From positions 5,917,860-5,981,859 of the forward strand of contig NZ_JXDL01000001.1 in the NCBI RefSeq assembly GCF_001590795.1: DNA of 64,000 nucleotides. Reading direction: 5' to 3'. Within the stretch, counting starts at the first letter, position 1; every line of letters begins with the position of its first letter. The DNA comes from Bradyrhizobium sp. AT1 (GTDB lineage: Bacteria > Pseudomonadota > Alphaproteobacteria > Rhizobiales > Xanthobacteraceae). Position numbers and translations under genes: made by a program. Positions 17,043-26,409 of the stretch are shown here, in pieces. The notes beneath the pieces were generated by a model that was not told the origin of the DNA, made no database searches, and saw only the letters and a list, made by a program, of their open reading frames with translations.

Positions 17043-19814
17043 TCAGCGGGCCTGTTTCTTCAGCAGCATCGTGCCGGCGATCACCAGGACGGGGACCATG
17101 ATGGCGAGCGCCAGGAGATCGTTGTGCAGGGTGTCGAACGCCAGGCCCTTGGAGAAGGTGCCGCGCGAGATCGTGACGAAATAGGTCGTGGGGTAGAGCC
17201 GCCCGATCACCGCGCCCGCGCCCTGCAGCGACGACACCGGATCGATCAGCCCGGAATACTGGATCGCCGGGATCAGCGTGATCAGCACCGTGCCGAACAG
17301 GGCCGCGATCTGGCTGTTCATGAAGGCCGAGATCACCAGCCCCATGCCGGTCGTCGCCGTGACGTAGAGCAGCGCGGCGAGCGCGTAGGTCGGAAAGCTC
17401 CCGGTGAAGGGCACGCGAAAGACGGCGAGGGCAAAGCCGACCAGGAGCAGGAAGTTGGCGAACGCCAGCACCACATAGGGCAGCTGCGTGCCGAGCAGGA
17501 ATTCCAGCCGCGTCACCGGTGTGACGTAGAAATTGACGATCGAGCCGAGTTCCTTTTCGCGCACCACCGCGAGCGCGGCGAGCACCGCCGGAATCATGAT
17601 CAGCAGCAGCGGGATGATGCCCGGCGCCATGGCGACGACGCTGATGACATCGGGGTTGTAGCGGTAGCGCAGCTGGAGCTGGTAAGAGCCGGCGATCGCC
17701 GCCTCGCCATAGAGCTCGCGGCCCTTTTGGGCAAGCCATGTCGCGTGGATCGCCTGCGCATAGGAGCGCAGCGTTTCGGCCCGGGTCGGATTGGCGCCGT
17801 CGACCCAGGCGCCGATCTCGACATGGCGGCCCCGGCTGACGTCGCGGCCGAAGCCGGGCGGCAGCTCGATGGCGAGGCCGATCTCACCGGCGCGCATGCG
17901 GCGGTCGAGGTCGCCATAATCCGTGATCGGCCGCTTCTGGGTGAAGTAGCGCGAGCCCGCGATCTGGAGGCTGTAGTCGCGGCTGATCGCGCTGTCGTCG
18001 CGGTCGAGCACGGCGAAGGTCAGGTTCTCGACGTCCATGCTGATGCCGTAGCCGAGCACGAACAGCAGCAGCACGCTGCCGAGGATCGCGAGCGTGGCGC
18101 GGATCGGATCGCGCCGCAGCTCGAGCGTCTCGCGCCGGGAATAGGCGAGCATGCGCGTCGGATTGAACGCCGCGCTGCGCTTGCGTGGCGCCGCCGTCGT
18201 CTCGGTTGCCACGGCCGGGGCGTCCGCCGGCTGGCTGGCCGGCTCCGGCGTGTCCGCGATCGCCTCCTCCAGGCAGGCGATGAAGGCCTGCTCCAGCGTG
18301 GCGGTGCCGCGCGCAGCCACGATCGCCGCGGGCGTGTCCGATGTCAGCACCTTGCCGGCATGCATCAGCGAGATCCGGTCGCAGCGCTCGGCCTCGTTCA
18401 TGAAATGGGTCGAGACGAAGATGGTGACATTGTCCTTGCGCGAGAGCTCGGCGAGGATTTGCCAGAAGCCGTCGCGGGCGACCGGATCGACGCCGGAGGT
18501 CGGCTCGTCGAGGATGAGGATGTCGGGCGCGTGGATCATGGCGACCGCCAGCGACAATCGCTGCCGCAAGCCCAGCGGCAGCGCGTCGGGCAGGGAATCG
18601 GCGACGTCGGCGAGATCGAACCGGGTGATCATCTCGCTGATGCGCGGGGCAATGGTCTCCGCCGGCAGCTCGAACAGGCGCGCATGCAGATCGAGATTTT
18701 GCGCGACCGTGAGCTCCGAATAGAGCGAAAAGCCCTGCGACATGTAGCCGATGCGCCGCCGCACCGACATGTCGCCGGCATCGATGGTGTTGCCGAACAG
18801 CCGCGCGGTGCCCTCGCTCACCGGCAACAGGCCGGTGAGCATTTTCATCGTGGTGGTCTTGCCGCATCCGTTGGAGCCGAGGAAGCCGAAGATCTCGCCC
18901 TTCCTGATGCGGAAGCTGACGTCGTCGACGGCGACGAAGCCGTTGAACCGCCGGGTCAAATGATCAGCCTCGATCGCGATCTCGTCATGGCCCTCGCCGC
19001 GCGGCGGGATGACGACCTCGGTATGGTTGCCGCGATCGGCTTCGGGCAAGAGGCGGATGAAGGCCTCGTCGAGCGTATCGGCCCCGGTCTGCTGCTTGAG
19101 CGCGGCCGGCGTTCCGGTCGCCAGCACGCGGCCGGCATTCATCGCGATCAGGAAGTCGAACTGCGCGGCCTCTTCCATGTAGGCGGTCGAGACGATCACG
19201 CTCATGCCGGGCCGGCCGGCGCGGATCGAGGCGATCAATTCCCAGAATTGGCGCCGCGACAAGGGATCGACACCGGTGGTCGGCTCGTCCAGGATCAAGA
19301 GCTCTGGATCATGAATCAGGGCGCAGCACAGGCCGACCTTCTGCTTCATGCCGCCGGAGAGCTTTGCCGCGGGCCGGTCGGCGAAGGGCGTCAGCCCGGT
19401 GTCGCGCAGCAGGCCGGCGATCCGCCTGTTCCGCTCCGCCTTGTCGTGTCCGAACAGCCGGCCGAAGAAATCGATGTTCTCGAACACCGACAGCGTCGGA
19501 TACAGGTTCTTGCCGAGCCCCTGCGGCATGTAGGCGATATCAGGACACACGTTGCGGCGATGGCGCGAATTCGCCATGTCGCCGCCGAGCACTTCGATGC
19601 GCCCCTGCTGGATCGCGCGGGCCCCGGCGATCAGCGAGAGCAGGCTGGATTTGCCGACCCCATCGGGGCCGATCAATCCGACCATGCAGCCGGACGGCAG
19701 GTCCAGCGTGATGGCCTCCAGCGCGCGGGTCTTGCCGTAGCTCAAGCCCACGCCGTCGAGATGCACCACGCTGCCGCGCCCGGCAGCTGGCTCGGCTGCG
19801 GCCGTCGTGCTCAT
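17043..19814 (-). CDS. rbbA: RbbA-like protein: two ABC ATPase domains fused to an ABC-2 permease
   Basis: 923 residues. NBD1 (about 15-240) has Walker A GPDGVGKSS, signature LSGGMKQK and Walker B LLILDEPTTGVD. NBD2 (about 280-500) has Walker A GSNGCGKTTT, Walker B ILILDEPTSGVD, but a changed signature LPLGLRQR. The C-terminal third is an ABC-2 permease with the same layout as the next gene. This domain order is that of RbbA/YhiH, described in E. coli as a ribosome-associated ATPase and also as part of an export system. ATG at 19814 overlaps the HlyD stop by four bases (ATGA), so translation is probably coupled. The open frame runs further upstream, but those residues are a shadow of the HlyD gene. 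Confidence 0.9.
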   Translation of the reverse strand: MSTTAAAEPAAGRGSVVHLDGVGLSYGKTRALEAITLDLPSGCMVGLIGPDGVGKSSLLSLIAGARAIQQGRIEVLGGDMANSRHRRNVCPDIAYMPQGLGKNLYPTLSVFENIDFFGRLFGHDKAERNRRIAGLLRDTGLTPFADRPAAKLSGGMKQKVGLCCALIHDPELLILDEPTTGVDPLSRRQFWELIASIRAGRPGMSVIVSTAYMEEAAQFDFLIAMNAGRVLATGTPAALKQQTGADTLDEAFIRLLPEADRGNHTEVVIPPRGEGHDEIAIEADHLTRRFNGFVAVDDVSFRIRKGEIFGFLGSNGCGKTTTMKMLTGLLPVSEGTARLFGNTIDAGDMSVRRRIGYMSQGFSLYSELTVAQNLDLHARLFELPAETIAPRISEMITRFDLADVADSLPDALPLGLRQRLSLAVAMIHAPDILILDEPTSGVDPVARDGFWQILAELSRKDNVTIFVSTHFMNEAERCDRISLMHAGKVLTSDTPAAIVAARGTATLEQAFIACLEEAIADTPEPASQPADAPAVATETTAAPRKRSAAFNPTRMLAYSRRETLELRRDPIRATLAILGSVLLLFVLGYGISMDVENLTFAVLDRDDSAISRDYSLQIAGSRYFTQKRPITDYGDLDRRMRAGEIGLAIELPPGFGRDVSRGRHVEIGAWVDGANPTRAETLRSYAQAIHATWLAQKGRELYGEAAIAGSYQLQLRYRYNPDVISVVAMAPGIIPLLLIMIPAVLAALAVVREKELGSIVNFYVTPVTRLEFLLGTQLPYVVLAFANFLLLVGFALAVFRVPFTGSFPTYALAALLYVTATTGMGLVISAFMNSQIAALFGTVLITLIPAIQYSGLIDPVSSLQGAGAVIGRLYPTTYFVTISRGTFSKGLAFDTLHNDLLALAIMVPVLVIAGTMLLKKQAR

Positions 19815-20878
19815 CTCGTCAGCTTGATGGTGAGATTGCCGGGCCATTGCGCGGCCGGATCGAGCTGCACATAGGCCATGCCGGGCAGGCCGGTCTTCAC
19901 ATGCTCGATGTGCTGGCGCAGCAACTCGGGTGCGATATGCGCCTTGATCCGGAACATCAGCTTCTGACGCTCCTCCTCGGTCTCGACGGTCTTGGGTGTG
20001 AATTGGGCGACGTCGGCGACGAAGGTGGCCTTGGCGGGGATCACATATTGCGGGATGGCGTCGAGCACCAGGCGAACCTCGGCGCCGATCGCGACGCGGC
20101 CGGCATCGGCCGTCGGCAGGAAGAACGTCATGTAGACGTCGCCGAGATCGACCATGTTGAGAACGCGGCCGCCGGCAGCAAGCACCTCGCCGGGCTGCGA
20201 TACCCGATACTGCACGCGGCCGTCGCGCGGCGCCTTGAGTACGCTGTCGTTGAGGTCGGCATTGATGCTTTCGATCGCGGCCTTTGCGGCATCGACCGAA
20301 GCGCCGGCGTCGATCACCATCGCGCGCGCGGAGCTGATCGCGGCCTCGGATGCTGCGACCTGGGCGTGGGACGCGGCGAGCGCCGCCTTTGCGGTGGCGT
20401 TGGCGGAGCGGTCGTCGTCGAGGACCTGCTGCGACACCGCGCTCGTCTTGATCAATTGTTCGGAACGATCGAGCTTGCGGCTCGTGCTGTCGAGCTGCGC
20501 GACGCGCTGGTCGACCACGGCCTCCGCGGCCTTGCGCTCGGCCTCGCGCTGGTTCACCAGGCTCTTTGCGGTCTCGACGTTGATGGTTGCGCGCTGGAGC
20601 TGCGCTTCGGCCTGGCGGCGCTGGGCCTGCAATTGCTCGGTGTCCATGCGCGCCAGAACCTGGCCTGCACGGACGAAGTCGCCTTCCCCGACCAGGATCT
20701 CGCGAATCCGTCCCGGAGTCTTGGTGGCGATATCGATTTCGACCGCTTCGATGCGGCCATTTCCGCGGGCGAAGCCTGCCGGCAGCGTGTTGGTATCGCG
20801 GTGCTGCCAATAGTAATAGCCGCCGCCTGCAACGAGCACGGCGATCGCGGCGATGACGCGACCCGGAGTGAAGTTCAT
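19811..20878 (-). CDS. HlyD family membrane-fusion (adaptor) protein
   Basis: 355 residues: an N-terminal membrane anchor (VIAAIAVLVAGGGYYYW), the first lipoyl half (GRIEAVEIDIATKTPGRIREILVGEGDFVRAGQVLARMD), a long Ala/Gln-rich coiled-coil hairpin, the second lipoyl half (LKAPRDGRVQYRVSQPGEVLAAGG) and a beta-barrel domain. It would link the RbbA/permease inner-membrane complex to an outer-membrane channel, which is not encoded nearby. ATG at 20878 (MNFTPGR) is preferred over one ten codons upstream. It is the first gene of the three-gene export operon. Confidence 0.9.
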   Translation of the reverse strand: MNFTPGRVIAAIAVLVAGGGYYYWQHRDTNTLPAGFARGNGRIEAVEIDIATKTPGRIREILVGEGDFVRAGQVLARMDTEQLQAQRRQAEAQLQRATINVETAKSLVNQREAERKAAEAVVDQRVAQLDSTSRKLDRSEQLIKTSAVSQQVLDDDRSANATAKAALAASHAQVAASEAAISSARAMVIDAGASVDAAKAAIESINADLNDSVLKAPRDGRVQYRVSQPGEVLAAGGRVLNMVDLGDVYMTFFLPTADAGRVAIGAEVRLVLDAIPQYVIPAKATFVADVAQFTPKTVETEEERQKLMFRIKAHIAPELLRQHIEHVKTGLPGMAYVQLDPAAQWPGNLTIKLTR

Positions 20879-21130
20879 CTGTTCAAAACGCCGTGAAACG
20901 GCGCCCACTGTTGAGAAACGCGCGCCCAGCCGGCTGATCGCGCGGAAGGGACGGCCTCAACATTGCAGCGAATTTTTGCATCGCAACTTGATGCAGATCA
21001 GATGGCGGTGCGAGGCTCTCCTGCCTTTATTTTGAGCTGCATGTGGTCGTCGCCGCTCGTCCGCCCAAAATGGTCAAGCGGACGAGCGAGGCCTGTTGAA
21101 CGGAAGACGATCGGCTCGATCCGGGCTGTT

Positions 21131-22333
21131 TCACTTCACCAGCGGGCAGCCGCCGTCCTTCAGCGGACGAAACGCCTGATCGGCCGGCACCTCGGCGAGC
21201 AGCTTGTAGTAATCCCACGGAGCCTTCGATTCTTCCGGCTTCTTCACCTGGAACAGGTACATGCTGTGCACCATGCGGCCGTCCTCGCGCAGCACGCCAT
21301 TGTCGGTGAAGGCGTCCTTCACCGGCAGCTCGCGCATCTTGGCCATCACGGTCTTGGTGTCCCTGATGCCGGCGGCCTGCACCGCCTTGAGGTAATGCAG
21401 CGTCGCGCTGTAGGTCGCGGCCTGGTTCATAGTCGGCATCCGCTTGACGCGCTCCATGAAGCGCCTGCCGAAGGCGCGGGTCTTGTCGTTGAGATCCCAG
21501 TAATAGGCCTCCGTGATGATCAGTCCCTGCGCAAGCTTGAGGCCCAGGCTGTGCACGTCGGAGATGAACATCACGATCGCGGCCAGGTTCTGGCCGCCGG
21601 CGACGATGCCGAACTCGCCGGCCTGCTTGATGGCGTTGATGGTGTCGCCGCCGCCATTGGCGAGCCCGATGATCTTGGCCTTGGAAGCCTGGGCCTGGAG
21701 CAGGAAGGACGAGAAATCCGCGGTGTTGAGCGGATGCTTGACGCTGCCCAGCACCTTGCCGCCGGCGGCCTTCACGACATCGCCGGTGTCGCGCTCGACC
21801 GAATGGCCGAACACGTAATCCGCGGTGAGGAAGAACCAGGTGTCGCCGCCGTTCTTGACGATGGCGCTGCCGACGGTGTGGGCGTTGGCATAGGTGTCGT
21901 AGGTCCAGTGCGCGGTGTAGGGCGAGCAGGATTTGCCGGTGATGTCGGAGCTGGCCGCGTCCGTCACGATCATGATCTTCTCGTACTGCTTCGACAGCTC
22001 CATCACCGCGAGCGCGGTCGCCGAGGTCGGCAGGTCGATGATCATGTCGACGCCTTCGGTCTCCCACCATTTGCGGGCGATGGTGGAGGCGACGTCGGGC
22101 TTGTTGAGCACGTCGGCCGAGACCATGTCGATCGGCTTGCCGAACATCTGGCCGCCGAAATCCTCGATCGCCATCCGGGTGGCCTCGACATTGCCCTGGC
22201 CGCCGATGTCGGAATAGACCGAGGAGAAGTCGGAGAGCACCCCGATCTTGAGCGGCGCCTGCTGGGCACGAGAAGGTTCGACGGCAAACGCAGCGAGTGC
22301 AGCCGCAAATGCGGCGCACATAATCCGGCGCAT
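21131..22333 (-). CDS. Periplasmic solute-binding protein of the branched-chain amino acid (LivJ-type) ABC family
   Basis: 400 residues with a Sec signal peptide (cleavage after SRA, before QQAPLKIGVLSD) and the periplasmic binding protein type 1 fold: GVLSDFSSVYSDIGGQGNVEATRMAIEDFGG at the start, then GVDMIIDLPTSATALAVMELSK. Relatives often bind small organic or aromatic acids. ATG follows GGGGGAA. No permease or ATPase gene is beside it, so it is an orphan that must share membrane components encoded elsewhere. It is divergent from an acyl-CoA ligase and dehydrogenase, which suggests a carboxylic acid ligand. Confidence 0.88.
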   Translation of the reverse strand: MRRIMCAAFAAALAAFAVEPSRAQQAPLKIGVLSDFSSVYSDIGGQGNVEATRMAIEDFGGQMFGKPIDMVSADVLNKPDVASTIARKWWETEGVDMIIDLPTSATALAVMELSKQYEKIMIVTDAASSDITGKSCSPYTAHWTYDTYANAHTVGSAIVKNGGDTWFFLTADYVFGHSVERDTGDVVKAAGGKVLGSVKHPLNTADFSSFLLQAQASKAKIIGLANGGGDTINAIKQAGEFGIVAGGQNLAAIVMFISDVHSLGLKLAQGLIITEAYYWDLNDKTRAFGRRFMERVKRMPTMNQAATYSATLHYLKAVQAAGIRDTKTVMAKMRELPVKDAFTDNGVLREDGRMVHSMYLFQVKKPEESKAPWDYYKLLAEVPADQAFRPLKDGGCPLVK

Positions 22334-22543
22334 GGTATTTCCCCCAATATTATCGTTGGTGCACGAAACCAGGTTTGCTGCTTTGGGCGGTCAATTCTTG
22401 CGTGTTGGCGCCGCGGCGGCCGGTTGATTTGACGCAGCCAATCGCGCCGATTACGTTCGCGGAAATGCAAATACGTCTGAATGCGGCGGGCCGACGAGCG
22501 CTCAGGCCACCATTCACGCAAGACAAAGATTCAGGGAGAAGAC

Positions 22544-24157
22544 ATGACCGCCGACACCGCAGCCACCATCGCCAAAGCCCGCGAGCATTCCATCGGCGAT
22601 CTGCTGCGCCGCTCGGCGGGCCGCGAGCCGAACAAGCTCGCGGTGAGCTGCGGCGAAGTGAGCTGGAGCTTTGCCGAGATGGATGCGATCTGCAACCGGC
22701 TCGGCCGCGGCCTGCTCGGTCTCGGCGTCAGGAAGGGCGATCGCATCGCGGTGCTCTCGCGCAATTCGCACGCCTTCGCCGCGCTGCGCTTTGCGGCGGC
22801 GCGGATCGGCGCGGTGCTGGTGCCGATCAACTTCATGCTCAACCCGGACGAGATCAATTTCATCCTGAAGAGCTCCGGCGCGAAGCTGCTTGCGACCGGC
22901 CCTGATTTCGTCGAGCCAGCCAAGGCCGCAAGCGCCAAGGATTGCGCGGTCGAGAAGATGGTCTGGTTGCCGGGCGAGGATCCCGCCGCGGCGCCCGCGG
23001 GTCTCACCACCTTCGATGGTCTGCTGGATGCCGACGGCTCGTTCCTGGAAGCGTCAGCCGACAGCCGTGATCTCGCGCAGATCGTTTACACCTCTGGCAC
23101 CGAATCCCTGCCCAAGGGCGCGATGCTGACCCATGAAGCGGTGATGTGGCAGTATGTCAGCTGCATCATCGACGGCGGCATGAGCGTGGAGGACAAGTTC
23201 CTGCACGCGCTTCCGCTCTATCATTGCGCCCAGCTCGACGTCTTCCTGGGGCCGCAAATCTATCTCGGCGCTTCCGGCGTGATCACGGGCAAGCCGACGG
23301 CCGACAATATTCTGGCGCTGATCCAGGCGCACAAGATCACGTCCTTCTTCGCGCCGCCGACGATCTGGATCGCCATGCTGCGCTCGCCGTCTTTCGACAA
23401 GACCGATCTGTCGACGCTGCAGAAGGGCTATTACGGCGCCTCCATCATGCCGGTAGAAGTGCTGCTCGAGCTGCAGCGCCGCCTGCCCAACGTGAAGTTC
23501 TGGAATTTCTACGGCCAGACCGAGATCGCGCCGCTCGCCACCGTGCTGCGCCCCGAGGACCAGCTGCGCAAGGCGGGCTCGGCCGGCAAGCCGGTGCTGA
23601 ATGTCGAGACGCGCGTGGTCAATACCGCGATGGAGGACGTGAAAGTCGGTGAGGTCGGCGAGATCGTACACCGCTCGCCGCATCTGCTTTCCGGCTACTA
23701 CAACGATCCCGTCAAGACCGCGGCGGCCTTCGCCGGCGGCTGGTTTCACTCGGGCGATCTCGCCACCGTCGACGACGAGGGCCACATCACCGTGGTCGAT
23801 CGCGTCAAGGACATGATCAAGACCGGCGGCGAGAATGTCGCGAGCCGCGAGGTCGAGGAGATGGTCTATCGCATTCCCGCCGTGTCGGAGGTCGCCGTCG
23901 TCGGCCTGCCCGATCCGCGCTGGATCGAGGCGGTCACCGCCATTGTCGTCGTCAAAAGCGGCGAGAAGCTGGACGAGGACGCCGTCATCAAGCACTGCGC
24001 AGGCCAGATGGCGCATTTCAAGGTGCCCAAGCGCGTCATCTTTGTGGATGCCCTGCCGAAGAATCCGAGCGGCAAGCTGCTCAAGCGCGAACTGCGCCAG
24101 CGCTTCGTCGGCGGCGAGACGCTGGACAAGGCGGTGCAGAAGAGCTTTGGCACCTGA
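22544..24157 (+). CDS. Acyl-CoA synthetase, AMP-binding family
   Basis: 537 residues of the ANL superfamily. The P-loop-like motif is YTSGTESLPKGAMLTHE (the usual TTG is TES), followed by NFYGQTEIAPLATVL, HSGDLATVDDEGHITVVDRVKDMIKTGGENV and the C-terminal Lys motif NPSGKLLKREL. It adenylates a carboxylic acid and forms its CoA thioester in the cytoplasm. The family includes long- and medium-chain fatty acyl-CoA ligases, and the exact substrate cannot be read from sequence. ATG at 22544 follows GGGAGAAG; the upstream extension is unlikely. The next gene is 14 bases downstream, so the two form an operon. Confidence 0.9.
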   Translation: MTADTAATIAKAREHSIGDLLRRSAGREPNKLAVSCGEVSWSFAEMDAICNRLGRGLLGLGVRKGDRIAVLSRNSHAFAALRFAAARIGAVLVPINFMLNPDEINFILKSSGAKLLATGPDFVEPAKAASAKDCAVEKMVWLPGEDPAAAPAGLTTFDGLLDADGSFLEASADSRDLAQIVYTSGTESLPKGAMLTHEAVMWQYVSCIIDGGMSVEDKFLHALPLYHCAQLDVFLGPQIYLGASGVITGKPTADNILALIQAHKITSFFAPPTIWIAMLRSPSFDKTDLSTLQKGYYGASIMPVEVLLELQRRLPNVKFWNFYGQTEIAPLATVLRPEDQLRKAGSAGKPVLNVETRVVNTAMEDVKVGEVGEIVHRSPHLLSGYYNDPVKTAAAFAGGWFHSGDLATVDDEGHITVVDRVKDMIKTGGENVASREVEEMVYRIPAVSEVAVVGLPDPRWIEAVTAIVVVKSGEKLDEDAVIKHCAGQMAHFKVPKRVIFVDALPKNPSGKLLKRELRQRFVGGETLDKAVQKSFGT

Positions 24158-24171
24158 GACGGAGCGCCCCC

Positions 24172-25179
24172 ATGAAGGCCTGGCAGGTTGCGCGCGGCTG
24201 GTCGATCGAGGGGATGGAGCTGGCCGACCTGCCGGAGGCCGTGCCCGGACCGGGCCAGGTCGCGGTGCGCATGAGGGCGGCCTCGCTCAACTACCGCGAT
24301 CTGCTCACCGTGCAAGGAAAGGGCGGCGCCACCCGATTGCCGCTGATCCCGTTCTCGGACGGTGCGGGCGAGGTGATCGCGGTCGGAAACGGCGTCACGC
24401 GCGTTGCGGTCGGCGATCGCGTCTGTCCAATGTTCTTTCAGTCCTGGATTGACGGCAAAGTTTCGGCGGCCAGCCGCCGTTACGCGCTCGGCGGCACGCG
24501 ATCCGGCGTGTTGCAGCAGGTCATGGTGCTGGATGCCGAGGGCGTCAGCCGCATGCCCGCACATCTTTCGTTCAAGGAGGCCGCGACGCTGCCCTGCGCC
24601 GGGCTCACGGCTTGGCGCGCGCTGTTCGAAGAAGCTGATGTGAAGCCCGGCGATACCGTGCTGGTGCAGGGCACCGGCGGCGTCTCGATTTTCGCGCTGC
24701 AATTCGCCAAGCTCGCCGGTGCGAGCGTGATCGTGACGTCGTCGAGTGACGAAAAGCTCGAACGCGCCAAAACGCTCGGCGCCGACCACACCATCAATTA
24801 TCGGGCGGTGCCGGACTGGGGCAAGGCCGCAGCGGAGTGGTGCGGCGGAGGTGTCGACCACGTCGTCGAAGTCGGCGGCAAGGACACCTTTGCGCAATCG
24901 CTCGAGGCCGCGCGAGTCGGCGGCACCATCCTGGTGATCGGCGTGCTCACGGGCTTCTCGCAGCAGATCGCGATTCCGAGCCTGTTCGCCAAGAACCTGC
25001 ACGTCATCGGCCTCTCCGTCGGCAGTCGTTGTATGTTCGAAGGCATGACAGCCGCGATCGAACGCAATGGCATGAAGCCGGTGATCGACCGCCTCTTCAG
25101 CTTCGATGCGGTGCCGGACGCGCTGCGCCTGATGCAGCAAGGCGGCCATTTCGGCAAGATCGTGGTGGAGTTCGCCTAA
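24172..25179 (+). CDS. Zinc-independent MDR family alcohol dehydrogenase/enoyl reductase
   Basis: 335 residues of the medium-chain dehydrogenase/reductase superfamily: ASLNYRDLLTVQGKGG and PFSDGAGEVIAVG in the GroES-like domain, then the NAD(P) motif VQGTGGVSIFALQFAKLAGA. The Cys/His ligands of catalytic zinc are absent, as in the yeast-like 'YhdH/AdhP-like NAD(P)-dependent' reductases. It is co-transcribed with the acyl-CoA ligase and overlaps the convergent AraC-type regulator gene by four bases at the 3' ends. The substrate is unknown. Confidence 0.87.
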   Translation: MKAWQVARGWSIEGMELADLPEAVPGPGQVAVRMRAASLNYRDLLTVQGKGGATRLPLIPFSDGAGEVIAVGNGVTRVAVGDRVCPMFFQSWIDGKVSAASRRYALGGTRSGVLQQVMVLDAEGVSRMPAHLSFKEAATLPCAGLTAWRALFEEADVKPGDTVLVQGTGGVSIFALQFAKLAGASVIVTSSSDEKLERAKTLGADHTINYRAVPDWGKAAAEWCGGGVDHVVEVGGKDTFAQSLEAARVGGTILVIGVLTGFSQQIAIPSLFAKNLHVIGLSVGSRCMFEGMTAAIERNGMKPVIDRLFSFDAVPDALRLMQQGGHFGKIVVEFA

Positions 25180-26126
25180 TTGGCATCGCCGGCCAGCCGC
25201 CGGACGTCGTCCGGCGTCTGGCCGAAGCGGCGGCGGAAGGCCCGGTGAAAGTACGAGACGTCGTGGAAGCCGGCGAGATGCGCGATCTCGATGATCTTGC
25301 GCGTGCGCATGGCGGGATTTCGCAACAGCCGCTCGGCGCGCAGCAAGCGCTGCTCCAGCACGAAGCCGCTATAGGTGATGCCGGCCTGCTCGAACAGCAG
25401 CTGGATCGTGCGCGGGCTGACCCGGTGCGCGGCTGACAGGACGGTGAGCGACAGCGCGGGGCTGTCCAATTGCGCCATGATGTCGGATTTGAGCGTCTCG
25501 AGACGCGCAGCGGCAAGGCCGCGCGTCCGAGCTTCCTCGGCGACATCGCCGCGGGCTCCGATCATCAGCACCGACAGGTCGAACAAATGCTGCGAGACCG
25601 CATCGAGCTCCGCGGGGGCGAGCTTGTCGGCATAAGCATGCGCGAGGTCGTAATAGCGCAGATACATCGACGTGATCGGATTGGCGCCGGGGATCGACCG
25701 CGCAATGAGGTCCTCGGCATTCGGGCAAACGCGTAGCAACGCCTTGCGCGGCAGCAGCGCGGTCCGAAAATTTCCGTTCCCGGTCTGGGTGATGTAGGCG
25801 CCCTTGATCGAGGGATCTCCGATTGTGACGTCGCCCGCCGCGATCTCCAGCGGGCGTTTTCCCATGGTCCCGCTCAACGCCGAATTGGGCGACGTCGTAA
25901 TCACCAATTCGTCGTTCGTCCCCAACGACACGAAAGATATCGGCGAGCCGAACGAGGCCGAGAGTCTGATGCGGGGAAGAATGGCCGGCGCAATGGTCCG
26001 GTGGACGCGCCCTTCCCCGACCGGCACGAAATCGACATTCGCCACCTGACGGCAAAACTGCTCGCGCCATCTTTCATAGGCCGGGCCGTTCGGGTCGCCA
26101 TCAAAGGAGAGTTGAGGCTGGATCAT
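25176..26126 (-). CDS. AraC family transcriptional regulator
   Basis: 316 residues. The C-terminal 100 carry two helix-turn-helix motifs (VLSAAHRVSPRTIQLLFEQAG and IIEIAHLAGFHDVSYFHRAFRRRFGQTPDDVRR), the AraC/XylS signature. The N-terminal part looks like the AraC_binding_2 sensor domain seen in regulators of aromatic or alkane catabolism (ASFGSPISFVSLGTNDELVITTSP). ATG at 26126 (MIQPQLSF) is taken as start because the upstream extension is Arg/Gln-rich and unconserved. Its 3' end overlaps that of the dehydrogenase operon; it may regulate those genes, but no matching operator was found. Confidence 0.9.
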   Translation of the reverse strand: MIQPQLSFDGDPNGPAYERWREQFCRQVANVDFVPVGEGRVHRTIAPAILPRIRLSASFGSPISFVSLGTNDELVITTSPNSALSGTMGKRPLEIAAGDVTIGDPSIKGAYITQTGNGNFRTALLPRKALLRVCPNAEDLIARSIPGANPITSMYLRYYDLAHAYADKLAPAELDAVSQHLFDLSVLMIGARGDVAEEARTRGLAAARLETLKSDIMAQLDSPALSLTVLSAAHRVSPRTIQLLFEQAGITYSGFVLEQRLLRAERLLRNPAMRTRKIIEIAHLAGFHDVSYFHRAFRRRFGQTPDDVRRLAGDAN

Positions 26127-26409
26127 CGATCGGGAAGGGCAGGTCTGTTGGCGATTACGACAGGTTGTATCGTCACGCTGCTGCGCCGCAACCGCAAAAG
26201 CGGGAAATTGCGTGATAAGCCACTTGCGATGACGCGCTGCGACCGCGACCAGGTGCCGCAGTCCGGTGTGCCCGGATCGCAACAGGCACAGCCGCTGTCT
26301 CTGCGTTTCAGCTCAGTCCATTCGAGGGTTCGTGCCCTGCCACGAACGCGGATCGCTTCCCGCCTATCGTCGCCAGCGAGTGATCGACCGACTGGAAGGA
26401 AATGACCGG

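Noticed and set aside
19815..20810. N-terminal extension giving a 1255-residue RbbA reading frame
   Set aside because: It overlaps the HlyD coding region in another frame; the ATG at 19814 with the ATGA overlap fits the family start.
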